Shown here piece by piece: positions 8,670 through 18,062 of a stretch of DNA of 64,000 nucleotides. Source of the stretch: an uncultured Sphingomonadaceae bacterium (GTDB taxonomy: Bacteria > Pseudomonadota > Alphaproteobacteria > Sphingomonadales > Sphingomonadaceae); contig CANLQI010000001.1 in NCBI GenBank assembly GCA_947493325.1, positions 996,501 to 1,060,500 of the forward strand. Direction: 5' to 3'. The notes under the pieces were generated by a model. It made no database searches, was not told where the DNA came from, and saw only the letters and a program-made list of their open reading frames with translations. Within the stretch, counting starts at the first letter, position 1. Every line of letters begins with the position of its first letter. The position numbers and the translations under genes were made by a program.

Positions 8670-9871
8670 AAAACGGAATAGACAGGCTGATTGCCGAACC
8701 CGATCTGCGTGCTGCGCTCAACGGACAGAGAGTCGCGCTGCTCGCGCATCCTGCGTCAGTGACTGCGGATTTGACGCACTCGATTGATGCGCTCGCGGTG
8801 CTGGATGATATCACGCTGACCGCCGCCTTCGGTCCGCAGCACGGTATGCGCGGAGATAAACAGGACAATATGATGGAAACCGAGGATTTTACTGATCCTG
8901 TCCATAATATCCCTGTGTTCAGCCTCTATGGAGAGGTGCGCCGACCCACCGGCCAGTCGATGCAGACGTTCGACGTCATTCTCATCGACATGCAGGATCT
9001 GGGTTGCCGCATCTATACCTTTATCACGACGCTACGCTACATGCTTGAGGCCGCGGCCGAACATGGCAAGGCGGTTTGGGTGCTGGACCGTCCCAATCCC
9101 GCCGGTCGGCCTGTTGAGGGTCTGACGCTGCGCGAAGGCTGGGAAAGCTTTGTTGGGGCAGGGGCCATGCCGATGCGGCACGGACTGACATTGGGTGAGC
9201 TTGGCCACTGGTTTATTGATACACTGGGGCTGGATGTCGACTATAAAGTCATCAAAATGCAGGGCTGGGCACCGGAAGCTGCACCTGGCCATGGCTGGCC
9301 CGAAGACCGCATCTGGATCAATCCCAGCCCGAACGCGCCTAACCTGCCGATGGCACGCGCCTATGCTGGCACAGTCATGCTGGAAGGCGCAACCTTGTCC
9401 GAAGGCCGCGGCACCACACGTCCATTGGAGCTGTTCGGCGCGCCCGACATTGACGCGCGCGCGGTTATTGCGGAAATGCAGCAGCTCGCACCTGAATGGC
9501 TGCGCGGCTGTATCCTGCGTGATTGCTGGTTTGAACCGACATTCCACAAGCATGTCGGCCAGCAATGCAACGGCGTGCACATTCATGCGGAAGGCCCAGC
9601 TTACGACCATGATGCATTCCGGCCCTGGCGAATTCAGACGCTGGCGTTCAAGGCGATCCGCAACCTCTACCCGGATTACGATCTGTGGCGCGGTAAGGAT
9701 TTCAAATATGAATATACCAATGGCGTGCTGGCGATAGATGTGATTAACGGCTCGCCTCTGCTGCGCGAATGGGTGGATAACCCCGATTCAACACCGCAGG
9801 ATCTGGACGCAATCATGCTGCCCGATGAAAAAGCGTGGGAGACAGAACGGGCGAAATATCTCTTGTATTGA
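8666..9871 (+). CDS. DUF1343 / NamZ-like exo-beta-N-acetylmuramidase family protein
   Basis: A 401-residue DUF1343 protein. The characterised relatives (NamZ, GH171) remove terminal N-acetylmuramic acid from peptidoglycan fragments. Family blocks visible are GPQHGMRGDKQDNM, the DVILIDMQDLGCRIYTFI segment, VLDRPNPAGRP, INPSPNAPNLPMARAY, and the LSEGRGTTRPLELFGAP motif. The start chosen (8666) overlaps the upstream stop as ATGA; the N-terminus [13 protein letters not shown] has no signal peptide, so this copy should act in the cytosol, for example in muropeptide recycling. Enzyme activity is inferred from family membership only. Confidence 0.85.
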   Translation: MKNGIDRLIAEPDLRAALNGQRVALLAHPASVTADLTHSIDALAVLDDITLTAAFGPQHGMRGDKQDNMMETEDFTDPVHNIPVFSLYGEVRRPTGQSMQTFDVILIDMQDLGCRIYTFITTLRYMLEAAAEHGKAVWVLDRPNPAGRPVEGLTLREGWESFVGAGAMPMRHGLTLGELGHWFIDTLGLDVDYKVIKMQGWAPEAAPGHGWPEDRIWINPSPNAPNLPMARAYAGTVMLEGATLSEGRGTTRPLELFGAPDIDARAVIAEMQQLAPEWLRGCILRDCWFEPTFHKHVGQQCNGVHIHAEGPAYDHDAFRPWRIQTLAFKAIRNLYPDYDLWRGKDFKYEYTNGVLAIDVINGSPLLREWVDNPDSTPQDLDAIMLPDEKAWETERAKYLLY

Positions 9872-9873
9872 AT

Positions 9874-10767
9874 ATGATGGACGTTCAACCTTTTACTTTT
9901 AATGAACTGCTTGTCCGTTCCGATATCAATCCAACAGACGTCTTGATTATGCGTCACAGACCACATGAAACGAAATTGAATCTGATCTTTGACAGCATTG
10001 CCAGCGAGCACCCCGATCTTTTCAACTGTTATCAAAGCACGCACGCACCGCGCACCGAAGCAGCCCTGAAAAAAGCGAAATATCTCGCGTCTTTTATACG
10101 CCACCTGCCTGGTTCCGCTATTTTCATCGGGTTATATGAGGTGCGTGGTTTCCAGATACGTACGGCAGATGAAATTATGGCTCGGCCGATGCATCAGAAA
10201 CTTGTTGAACTTGGCATGAGCGGCGATTTCACGGCGCTTCAGTCGGGTATGATTGCTGAGTTTCATTTAAAACGTACCGATTGGGCCGGCATTTGGGCGG
10301 AAAAAATGGTCATTCAATGGCCGGGCGCGGACAGGGCGTGGTATCAATGGGCTGAGCGCAACACATTTGAGATTACCGCTATTGCGGAAAGCTCTCTGCT
10401 TTCAAAAGCTGTACCATCTTGGCAGGAAATGACACCTACGTGGCCCGAACTGCAGTATCTGCCACGCCGCTGGCACGCTGCGTTACGCCATTGGAGAGGA
10501 ATTTATCTTATTACGGATACACAGGGTGGACGGCACTATGTCGGGTCGGCGGCGGGGCAGGAAAATCTGCTGCAACGCTGGATGAATTATGCCGATACCG
10601 GTCACGGAGGCAACAAGCATTTGAAATCAAGACAACCTGAAAATTTCAGATTTTCCATTCTGCAGCGTCTTTCACCCGATGCCGAGCTGAGAGAAGTGGT
10701 GGCATTGGAAAACAGTTGGAAAGAACGGCTTTCAACACGCTATCCGAATGGACTGAACGAGAATTGA
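9874..10767 (+). CDS. GIY-YIG nuclease family protein with a distinct N-terminal domain
   Basis: About 297 residues. The C-terminal 90 or so residues form a GIY-YIG-type domain: GIYLITDTQGGRHYVGSAAG supplies the GIY and (altered) YIG strands, followed by the basic helix LLQRWMNYADTG and the acidic residue in VVALENSWKERL. The YIG motif reads YVG, as in several family members. The N-terminal 200 residues match no domain I recognise; they may be a specificity domain. The start is one of two adjacent ATGs three bases after the NamZ-like gene's stop. No methylase or restriction partner is nearby, so a restriction role is unsupported. Confidence 0.75.
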   Translation: MMDVQPFTFNELLVRSDINPTDVLIMRHRPHETKLNLIFDSIASEHPDLFNCYQSTHAPRTEAALKKAKYLASFIRHLPGSAIFIGLYEVRGFQIRTADEIMARPMHQKLVELGMSGDFTALQSGMIAEFHLKRTDWAGIWAEKMVIQWPGADRAWYQWAERNTFEITAIAESSLLSKAVPSWQEMTPTWPELQYLPRRWHAALRHWRGIYLITDTQGGRHYVGSAAGQENLLQRWMNYADTGHGGNKHLKSRQPENFRFSILQRLSPDAELREVVALENSWKERLSTRYPNGLNEN

Positions 10768-10776
10768 GCCTTGAAG

Positions 10777-11958
10777 CTATCCCGCCTTGCGGGTCAGCTC
10801 GCGCATGGCGTCATCCAATCCTTCCAGCGTCAGCGGGTACATGCGGTCGTTCATCAATTCCTTGATAATGCGCACGCTTTGTGAATAGCCCCATTGCTGT
10901 TCGGGCACAGGATTAAGCCATGCTGCAGCGGGATAGGTGTTCGTGAGCCGCTGCATCCATGCTGCACCCGGTTCGTCATTGAAATGTTCGACGCTGCCGC
11001 CCGGATGGCTGATTTCATAGGGGCTCATCGAGGCATCACCAACAAATATCAGTTTATAGTCATGGCCATATTTGTGCAGCACATCCCATGTCGGGGTGCG
11101 TTCGCTGAAACGGCGGCTATTGTCTTTCCACACGCCTTCATAGACGCAGTTATGAAAGTAGAAAAATTCCATATTCTTGAATTCTGACGTGGCCGCCGAA
11201 AACAGCTCTTCGCACAGTTTGACAAACGGATCCATGGAACCGCCGACATCCAGGAATAATAGCAGTTTGACGGCGTTATGCCGTTCGGGGCGCATTTTGA
11301 TATCGAGCCAGCCCTGCCGCGCGGTGCCATCGATCGTGCCGTCTATATCGAGTTCGTCAGCATTGCCTTCGCGAGCGAAGCGGCGAAGCCGCCGCAGCGC
11401 GACCTTGATATTGCGCGTACCCAATTGACGTGTGTTGTCGAGATTCTGGAATTCGCGTTTTTCCCAGACTTTCAGCGCCCGTTTGTGCGTGCTCTCCCCG
11501 CCAATCCGCACGCCTTCGGGGTTATACCCGCTATTGCCATAAGGCGATGTGCCGCCTGTGCCGATCCATTTATTGCCGCCCTGATGGCGTTTCTGCTGTT
11601 CCTCGAGGCGCTTTTTCAGCGTCTCCATAATCTCGTCCCAGTCACCCAGTGCCTTGATTTTTTTCATCTCTTCTTCGGAGAGATATTTTTCGGCCACGGC
11701 TTTCAGCCAGTCTTCGGGGATAGGTGTTTCCTCGGCGCCATAAGTGGTGGCAATGCCCTTAAATACCTTGGCAAAAACCTGGTCAAACCGGTCAAGCAGG
11801 CCTTCATCTTTCACAAATGTGGCGCGCGTCAGAAAGTAGAACTCTTCAGGCGAATAAGCGATCACATCTTTATCAAGCGCCTCAAGCAGCATGAGATGCT
11901 CTTTGAGCGATGCAGATATGCCTGCCGCGCGTAATTCATCCATGAATGAGAAGAACAT
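10777..11958 (-). CDS. VWA domain protein, CoxE-like
   Basis: A 393-residue protein with a C-terminal von Willebrand factor A domain. The metal-binding MIDAS site appears as FLDVGGSMDPF near residue 236, the DxGGS form typical of the CoxE-like branch. The N-terminal half (KDVIAYSPEEFYFLTRATFV) is the helical region conserved in this branch, followed by a Gly/Asn-rich linker. There is no signal peptide or membrane anchor. It starts 10 bases after a MoxR-type AAA ATPase, and such ATPase/VWA pairs act as cofactor-insertion or complex-remodelling chaperones; the client here is unknown. Confidence 0.87.
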   Translation of the reverse strand: MFFSFMDELRAAGISASLKEHLMLLEALDKDVIAYSPEEFYFLTRATFVKDEGLLDRFDQVFAKVFKGIATTYGAEETPIPEDWLKAVAEKYLSEEEMKKIKALGDWDEIMETLKKRLEEQQKRHQGGNKWIGTGGTSPYGNSGYNPEGVRIGGESTHKRALKVWEKREFQNLDNTRQLGTRNIKVALRRLRRFAREGNADELDIDGTIDGTARQGWLDIKMRPERHNAVKLLLFLDVGGSMDPFVKLCEELFSAATSEFKNMEFFYFHNCVYEGVWKDNSRRFSERTPTWDVLHKYGHDYKLIFVGDASMSPYEISHPGGSVEHFNDEPGAAWMQRLTNTYPAAAWLNPVPEQQWGYSQSVRIIKELMNDRMYPLTLEGLDDAMRELTRKAG

Positions 11959-11968
11959 CGGCTATTCT

Positions 11969-12838
11969 CTAGACTGGCTTGCGCCGGGCCATAAAGGCCA
12001 GTTTTTCAAACAACATCACATCTTGCTCATTCTTGAGCAATGCGCCGTGCAGTGGGGGAATCGCTTTGGTGGGATCGCGGTCCTGCAACACTTCCAGCGG
12101 CATGTCTTCATGCAGAAGAAGTTTCAGCCAGTCGAGCAGCTCGCTGGTTGATGGTTTCTTTTTGAGCCCCGGAACTTCACGAACCTCATAAAAAATATCC
12201 ATCGCCTTGGCGACCAGTGTTTTCTGGATATCGGGAAAGTGGACATCGATGATTTCCTGCATCGTGTCGCGGTCCGGAAATTTGATGTAATGGAAGAAAC
12301 AGCGGCGCAGAAATGCGTCGGGCAGTTCTTTTTCATTGTTGGAGGTTATGACAACGATGGGGCGTTCAGCGGCTTTAACCGTCTGCTTTGTCTCGTAGAC
12401 ATGGAATTCCATGCGGTCGAGTTCCTGCAGCAGATCGTTGGGAAATTCGATATCCGCCTTGTCAATTTCGTCAATAAGAAGAACGGGCAGCTCAGGACTT
12501 TCAAAAGCTTCCCATAATTTGCCGCGGCGAATATAGTTGCTGATATCATGCACGCGCTCATCGCCGAGCTGTCCGTCACGCAGGCGGGCGACTGCATCAT
12601 ATTCATACAGGCCTTGCTGCGCCTTGGTAGTCGACTTTACGTTCCATTCAATCAGCGGCGCACCGACCGCTTTGGCAATTTCATGTGCCAACACTGTTTT
12701 ACCCGTGCCGGGTTCGCCTTTAACAAGCAGCGGACGACGCAGTGTTACGGCGGCATTCACGGCCACTTTTAGGTCGTCGGTCGCCACATAATCCTGTGTG
12801 CCTTCAAAGCGCTTCATACGAATATCTTTCTGTTGCAT
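11969..12838 (-). CDS. MoxR-type AAA+ ATPase
   Basis: An AAA+ ATPase of the MoxR/CoxD class, up to 289 residues. Walker A is GEPGTGKT (residues 41-48), Walker B is VLLIDEID (about 117-124), sensor 1 is in VVITSNNEKELPDAFLRRC, and the arginine-finger and sensor 2 regions follow. The family usually begins MKRFEGTQDYVATDDL, so the second ATG at 12817 (282 residues) may be the true start; neither candidate has a strong ribosome-binding site. It lies directly upstream of the VWA gene and the pair probably forms one chaperone system. Confidence 0.9.
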   Translation of the reverse strand: MQQKDIRMKRFEGTQDYVATDDLKVAVNAAVTLRRPLLVKGEPGTGKTVLAHEIAKAVGAPLIEWNVKSTTKAQQGLYEYDAVARLRDGQLGDERVHDISNYIRRGKLWEAFESPELPVLLIDEIDKADIEFPNDLLQELDRMEFHVYETKQTVKAAERPIVVITSNNEKELPDAFLRRCFFHYIKFPDRDTMQEIIDVHFPDIQKTLVAKAMDIFYEVREVPGLKKKPSTSELLDWLKLLLHEDMPLEVLQDRDPTKAIPPLHGALLKNEQDVMLFEKLAFMARRKPV

Positions 12839-12896
12839 TTAATCATTCAATTAAACTGATAGGCAGAAGCAGTTTATATGGCAAGGTGCGGGATGG

Positions 12897-13397
12897 TTAT
12901 TCGCTGAAAACAGCGTGGAAACTGACAACTGTCTGCGGCTCTATAATGCGCAGCGGAAGAATCATGAAAAATTCGGCGGGCTGTCCGTGCGGGGCAAACT
13001 GCGGATACGGTCTGAAGCCAAAGCGGCTATAGTAATCCGGGTTGCCGACCAATATGCAACCGGCGGCATCGCGGGCATTCAGCAGTGCAATGCCTGCGTG
13101 GATCAGTTTTGAACCAATGCTAAGACGCTGCAATTCTGGGTCGACCGAGACTGGGCCAAGTGCATACCAGCCTTCCGATCCATCAGCTGCAAATGCAGGT
13201 GAAAAAGCGATGTGCCCCACAACATCAGGGCCCTTGCATGCAACCAGAGATATGGTGAGAACGTCCGATTGCCGCAGATTGTCTATCAATTCTTGCTCAT
13301 TACCGCCGGAATAGGGCATGGGCGCAAAAGCACGTTTGGTGAGGTTATATATTGCGGCGTGATCGTTTGCGTCTTCAGGGCGTATGCGCATATCCAC
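12897..13397 (-). CDS. GNAT N-acetyltransferase, YhbS-like
   Basis: A 166-residue acetyltransferase. It begins IRPEDANDHAAIYNLTKRAF and has the YhbS-type core: VVGHIAFSPAFA, then ALGPVSVDPELQRLSIGSKL with the acetyl-CoA-binding loop in slightly divergent form (QRLSIGS for QxxGxGS), and the signature VGNPDYYSRFGFRPY. The substrate is unknown; E. coli YhbS has been linked to protein acetylation. It follows rpoD by 23 bases on the same strand and might be read through from that operon. Confidence 0.85.
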   Translation of the reverse strand: MDMRIRPEDANDHAAIYNLTKRAFAPMPYSGGNEQELIDNLRQSDVLTISLVACKGPDVVGHIAFSPAFAADGSEGWYALGPVSVDPELQRLSIGSKLIHAGIALLNARDAAGCILVGNPDYYSRFGFRPYPQFAPHGQPAEFFMILPLRIIEPQTVVSFHAVFSE

Positions 13398-13420
13398 TGA
13401 CGATCACACCTTCGTGCTAG

Positions 13421-15433
13421 CTATTGATCCAGGAAGCTGCGCATTTTGCGACTGCGACTTGGGTGTTTGAGTTTGCGGAGCGCCTTGGCTTCAATCTGGC
13501 GGATACGTTCACGGGTCACCGAGAACTGCTGACCAACTTCTTCCAATGTGTGATCAGTATTCATGCCGATGCCGAAACGCATACGCAGCACGCGCTCTTC
13601 ACGCGGGGTCAGGCTGGCGAGGACGCGTGTAACCGTTTCTTTCAGGTTCGACTGGATCGCGGCATCCACCGGAATGATCGCATTTTTATCTTCGATAAAG
13701 TCACCCAGGTGCGAATCTTCTTCATCACCAATAGGTGTTTCAAGGCTGATCGGTTCCTTGGCAATTTTCATCACCTTGCGTACTTTTTCAAGCGGCATGG
13801 AAAGGCGCTCGGCCATTTCCTCCGGTGTCGGCTCGCGGCCCTGTTCATGCAGGAACTGGCGCGAAGTGCGCACCAGTTTGTTGATCGTTTCGATCATGTG
13901 CACTGGAATGCGGATGGTGCGTGCCTGATCGGCAATTGAGCGGGTGATTGCCTGGCGTATCCACCAGGTGGCATAGGTCGAAAACTTGTAACCACGGCGA
14001 TATTCAAATTTATCAACCGCTTTCATCAGGCCGATATTGCCTTCCTGAATCAGGTCGAGGAACTGCAGACCGCGATTGGTATATTTCTTGGCAATGGAAA
14101 TCACGAGGCGCAGGTTCGCCTCGACCATTTCCTTCTTGGCAATACGCGCTTCACGTTCGCCTTTCTGCACCATGTTCACGATCCGGCGGAATTCACGCAG
14201 CGACATGCCGGTGGCCGAAGCTATATCGCTGATTTCCGTACGGATACGGTCTACCGCCGCAATTTCCTTGGCGGCAAATGCCTGCCACTTTTTGTCGATT
14301 TTGGCGACATCGTCGAGCCAGTTTTCGTCCAGTTCATGGTCGATATAGGCATCAAGAAACGCCTTGCGCGGTACTTTGTGACGTTCGGCAAGGCGCAGCA
14401 TCTGACCGCCCAGAGCCGTCAGGCGACGATTGAATGCATATAGCTGATCAACCAGATATTCGATTTTGGTGGCGTGGAATTGCACAGCCTCGACTTGCGC
14501 GGTAAGTTCCTCGCGCAGGTCCTGGTATTTTTTCTCTTTGGACGCAGGAAAATCATTGCCGATACCGAGGACATCAAGACGGTCTTTCTGTATTTTTGAA
14601 AATTTCTTGAATAACGAAGTAATATAGGCAAATTTCTCAAGAGCTTCTGGTTTGAGAGCTTCCTCCATTTGCGCAAGAGAAAGCGTGTTGTCTTCCTCTT
14701 CCTCAGCTTCAGCTTCGCGCTTCTTGCGGCGTGCAGCTGCTTCTTCGTCCTCATCTTCATCAATGACTTCGTCGTCGTCGCTTACGTCATCATCGTCTTC
14801 CTTGAATGAGGGGCCTGCATTCTTTTCCGAAATTTCGCCGTCATCATCGTCATCATCTTCCAGATTTTCCGGAGCTTTGGACAGCATGGCATCAAGATCC
14901 AGAATCTCGCGCAGCTGCATTTCGCCTTCATTTAGCGCTGTCGACCATTCGATAATGGCATGAAACGTAATCGGGCTTTCGCAAAGCCCCAGAATCATTG
15001 TGTCACGGCCCGCCTCAATACGCTTGGCAATTGCGATTTCGCCTTCACGGCTGAGCAGTTCGACTGCACCCATTTCGCGCAGGTACATACGGACAGGATC
15101 ATCCGTGCGATCCACCGCGGCTTTTTTGGGCGCGGCAACATTAGCTTTTTCCTTGCTATCAACAGCGGCAGGGCCTTCTTTTATCGCTTCTTCCTGGGCT
15201 TCTTCGTCATTTTCAACAACATTGATGCCCATTTCAGAAATCGCGGACATGGCGTCTTCAATCTGCTCGGATGACATCTGATCCTGCGGCAGGGCTTCGT
15301 TTAGCTCGTCATACGTGACATAGCCGCGTTTTTTCGCTTTGGTGATCAGTTTCTTGAAAGATGCTTCTTTCAGGTCAATAAGCGGTTCGTCACCTTTTAC
15401 TGCCTTATTATCGCTTGCCAGCTTTTTCGCCAA
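13421..15433 (-). CDS. rpoD: RNA polymerase primary sigma factor (sigma 70)
   Basis: The housekeeping sigma factor, 670 residues. Region 1.1 is visible near the N-terminus ([20 protein letters not shown]), region 1.2 as [20 protein letters not shown], then a long acidic non-conserved region rich in Asp/Glu (about residues 195-250). Region 2 has [20 protein letters not shown] and the -10-binding [18 protein letters not shown]; region 4 ends with the -35-binding [20 protein letters not shown]. The only plausible start is a TTG at 15433, preceded by AGGACC, about nine bases upstream. It follows dnaG by 21 bases in the classic macromolecular-synthesis order. Confidence 0.97.
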   Translation of the reverse strand: MAKKLASDNKAVKGDEPLIDLKEASFKKLITKAKKRGYVTYDELNEALPQDQMSSEQIEDAMSAISEMGINVVENDEEAQEEAIKEGPAAVDSKEKANVAAPKKAAVDRTDDPVRMYLREMGAVELLSREGEIAIAKRIEAGRDTMILGLCESPITFHAIIEWSTALNEGEMQLREILDLDAMLSKAPENLEDDDDDDGEISEKNAGPSFKEDDDDVSDDDEVIDEDEDEEAAARRKKREAEAEEEEDNTLSLAQMEEALKPEALEKFAYITSLFKKFSKIQKDRLDVLGIGNDFPASKEKKYQDLREELTAQVEAVQFHATKIEYLVDQLYAFNRRLTALGGQMLRLAERHKVPRKAFLDAYIDHELDENWLDDVAKIDKKWQAFAAKEIAAVDRIRTEISDIASATGMSLREFRRIVNMVQKGEREARIAKKEMVEANLRLVISIAKKYTNRGLQFLDLIQEGNIGLMKAVDKFEYRRGYKFSTYATWWIRQAITRSIADQARTIRIPVHMIETINKLVRTSRQFLHEQGREPTPEEMAERLSMPLEKVRKVMKIAKEPISLETPIGDEEDSHLGDFIEDKNAIIPVDAAIQSNLKETVTRVLASLTPREERVLRMRFGIGMNTDHTLEEVGQQFSVTRERIRQIEAKALRKLKHPSRSRKMRSFLDQ

Positions 15434-15454
15434 AATTTGGGTCCTAATCTTGTC

Positions 15455-17311
15455 TCAATCTACCGAGCCGCGGTCTGCGAGTTCGGACAGTCGGCGGTCA
15501 AATTCCGTCTTTCGTGTCCTGAGCCGCTGCTGCTCGGCAAAATATTTATCATCCAGTTCGTTCTCAAACTTTCTCGTCGCTTCGGCCAAAGCTTCTTCAA
15601 GCGCAGGCCGCGCCGTCATAACTGCAATCGCTTCCGACAGATCATGCCTGGCCGCATCTGGCTGTGCAGGCGCTAAATCCCTTGCGGGGCGATTAAAGGA
15701 GAAAGCAAGTTGGTCCGCGCGCATTATATGCCTGACCGCATCACTTAACCCCCGTTCGCCTAATATGGTAAGTAGTGTGGACGTATCAAGTGTTTCTGTA
15801 TCCATTGCAGCGTCTAAAATAACACTTAGCAGTTTTGACAGTTCCTGTGTCGCCGGTTGATAGGCGGAAAGCGCATCCAGGTGGGTGTTGGCGGCATCGG
15901 GATATTGGATAAGGCCGGCGATGACAGCAGCGCATAAAGCATCGCTTTTTCCGCGCCTGCTATAAGCACGTGCATCGTCGGTTACGGGCCGTTCTGGGGT
16001 GAATTTCTGTGATTTGAAACCCGGTTTATAGGATGGTTGATAGGTCTGCTGGCGCGCGTAAAATGCATCGTCAAACCTGCTCTGGAATTCCTGCCTGTAC
16101 AATCCGCGTACGTCACTGTCACTTATTTGCGACACATGCTCCATTAAACGGCTTTTCAGACCTGCTTTGGCTTCCGGTGTCTCCAGAGGCTCCCGCGCAT
16201 ATTCATATTGCCAGATATGATCGAGCAGCCCGCGCGCCGAGTCGAGCAGTTCCTGAAAAGCGGAAGGTCCGGATTTTTTGACCAGATCATCGGGGTCCAT
16301 CCCATCAGGTAGAGATACGATTTTCAGACTATGGCCTGCACGCAGCAGGGGCAGGGCACGGCCTGCGGCGCGCATGGCCGCTTTCTGCCCCGCCGCATCG
16401 CCGTCAAAGCAAAGGATCGGCGTCTCCGCCATTTTCCACAGCTTTTCGATCTGGAATTCAGTCAGAGCTGTGCCGAGCGGGGCCACCACATCCTCAAAAA
16501 CCGCCTGTGACAGCGCGATTGCGTCCATATAGCCTTCCACGACCAATATGCGTCCAGTCTGGCGCGAGGCGGGAGAGGCCTTGTCCAGGTTATAAAGTGT
16601 GCGCCCCTTATCGAACAAAGGCGTGTCGGGGGAGTTGAGATATTTGGGCTCACCCTGTCCCAATATCCGCCCGCCAAAAGCAACGACCCGCCCGCGCGGA
16701 TCGCGGATCGGGATCATCAACCGGCCACGGAAGCGGTCATAGGGCGCCTTGCCGTCGACCGATATCATCATGCCTGCCTCGACCAGCATGTCTTGACTGA
16801 AGCCGGAAAGTGCTTGCTTGATCCGCCCGCGCGCATCGGGCGCATAGCCAAAGCCGAATTCGTGGATAATCCGCTGTGAAAGCCCGCGCTGTTCCAGATA
16901 AGCGCGCGCACCGCTGCCCTCTACATCATGCAGCCGGTCCACAAACCAGTCCTGCGCCGCCGCCATGACGTCATGCAGACCCGCCTGCTGCTCCGCCTTT
17001 TGCGCGGCGCGCGGGTCGGGGGCGGGGACCTGCATGCCGGCCTCTGCCGCCAGTTCCTTCACCGCATCCATAAAGCCGAGGCCACGCTGTTCGGTCATCC
17101 AGCTGATCGCATCGCCATGCGCGCTGCACCCGAAACAGTGGTAAAACCCTTTTTCATCATTGATCGTGAAACTGGGTGTCTTTTCGTTATGGAAAGGGCA
17201 GCATGCCTTATACTCGCGCCCCGCTTTCTGGATTTTCACCGTGCGGCCGATCAGCGTGGACAGCGTCGTGCGCGCCCTCAGTTCATCCAGCCATTGCGGT
17301 GAAAGTGCCAT
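15455..17311 (-). CDS. dnaG: DNA primase
   Basis: DnaG makes RNA primers for replication. It has 618 residues. The CHC2 zinc finger is at residues 38-62 (CPFH then CFGC), followed by RNA-polymerase and Toprim domains with the catalytic VVEGYMDAIAL and the metal-binding CFDGDAAGQKAA. The C-terminal third is the divergent helicase-interaction region. The gene starts three bases after the lipoprotein gene and is followed by rpoD, so yqeY-lipoprotein-dnaG-rpoD may form one transcript; the lipoprotein inside this set is the unusual member. Confidence 0.97.
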   Translation of the reverse strand: MALSPQWLDELRARTTLSTLIGRTVKIQKAGREYKACCPFHNEKTPSFTINDEKGFYHCFGCSAHGDAISWMTEQRGLGFMDAVKELAAEAGMQVPAPDPRAAQKAEQQAGLHDVMAAAQDWFVDRLHDVEGSGARAYLEQRGLSQRIIHEFGFGYAPDARGRIKQALSGFSQDMLVEAGMMISVDGKAPYDRFRGRLMIPIRDPRGRVVAFGGRILGQGEPKYLNSPDTPLFDKGRTLYNLDKASPASRQTGRILVVEGYMDAIALSQAVFEDVVAPLGTALTEFQIEKLWKMAETPILCFDGDAAGQKAAMRAAGRALPLLRAGHSLKIVSLPDGMDPDDLVKKSGPSAFQELLDSARGLLDHIWQYEYAREPLETPEAKAGLKSRLMEHVSQISDSDVRGLYRQEFQSRFDDAFYARQQTYQPSYKPGFKSQKFTPERPVTDDARAYSRRGKSDALCAAVIAGLIQYPDAANTHLDALSAYQPATQELSKLLSVILDAAMDTETLDTSTLLTILGERGLSDAVRHIMRADQLAFSFNRPARDLAPAQPDAARHDLSEAIAVMTARPALEEALAEATRKFENELDDKYFAEQQRLRTRKTEFDRRLSELADRGSVD

Positions 17312-17314
17312 GGG

Positions 17315-18037
17315 TCAGGGACATATACCTTCCGCATTATCATTGCGGGTTGTGGGAGAGGGACCGGCGCCTATCGCGGTCTTGCCATCCGCTTCCAGAA
17401 TGAATGCATCCATCGGACCCATAGGTGGTTTGGTTGATTTCCAGAAGAAAGTTATGGTTTCGCCTGTGGACCATTCGGTACCGCTGGCAATTTCATAAGT
17501 GATGCCATCTGCGGTACAGCGTATCTCGAATGCGCCATCGGTGCCTAGTGCCTCTGCGGTTTGTTCTTTGGAATAGCCCGCCTCGCCGGTAAAGCCGAGC
17601 GCTGGCAGCACCATCTTGAAAGCAGTGGCCTTGGCAACAGGATCAACCGCTTCGGATTTCGGGAACTTGTCATCATTGTGCGGATCCACGCCGGGCGTGA
17701 CGGTATAGACATAGGTATAGACCATATCGTCACCCGCTGCTTTTGGATCGCATGTTTCGGTACCTTCTACGCACGCCACATAGCCGATAAGGTCACCGAC
17801 AGAAGTGAGGTCTGTGTTCAGCGAAGAATCGACTTCAGGACCCAGCGGCCCGACAATTTTCGCGCCCAGCTTGAGCGTGTCGAAATCCAGTGCTTCAACA
17901 CCATCATTCTGCGCATCAGTGGGGGTGATCTGCTGGGTTTCACGTGCATCGGTGCCCGTCTGACCATCCGTGCCGCTCTCGCCGCAACCAGCCAGTGTCA
18001 GCATAGCCAATGCGGGCACGAAAACTGAATGTTTCAT
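17315..18037 (-). CDS. Putative lipoprotein of unknown function
   Basis: About 240 residues. The N-terminus MKHSVFVPALAMLTLAGC is a lipoprotein signal with lipobox LAGC, so Cys18 should be lipidated; a Ser/Gly/Thr/Asp-rich linker follows. The start is chosen because GGGGAG stands about eight bases before this ATG, whereas longer versions start with no signal peptide. The body contains two cysteine-containing segments (CVEGTETCDP, IRCTADG) and no domain I recognise. It sits between yqeY and dnaG, three bases before dnaG, so it is probably expressed with them. Confidence 0.75.
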   Translation of the reverse strand: MKHSVFVPALAMLTLAGCGESGTDGQTGTDARETQQITPTDAQNDGVEALDFDTLKLGAKIVGPLGPEVDSSLNTDLTSVGDLIGYVACVEGTETCDPKAAGDDMVYTYVYTVTPGVDPHNDDKFPKSEAVDPVAKATAFKMVLPALGFTGEAGYSKEQTAEALGTDGAFEIRCTADGITYEIASGTEWSTGETITFFWKSTKPPMGPMDAFILEADGKTAIGAGPSPTTRNDNAEGICP

Positions 18038-18062
18038 TTTATATCTCCCCTGTACCATGCCT

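Noticed and set aside
13563-13928. Open frame on the + strand opposite the rpoD 3' end
   Set aside because: It runs opposite regions 3-4 of RpoD and has no supporting signal.
14652-14963. A serine-rich open frame on the + strand
   Set aside because: It is the antisense shadow of the Asp/Glu-rich insert of rpoD; GAC/GAA-rich codons read as serine runs on the opposite strand.
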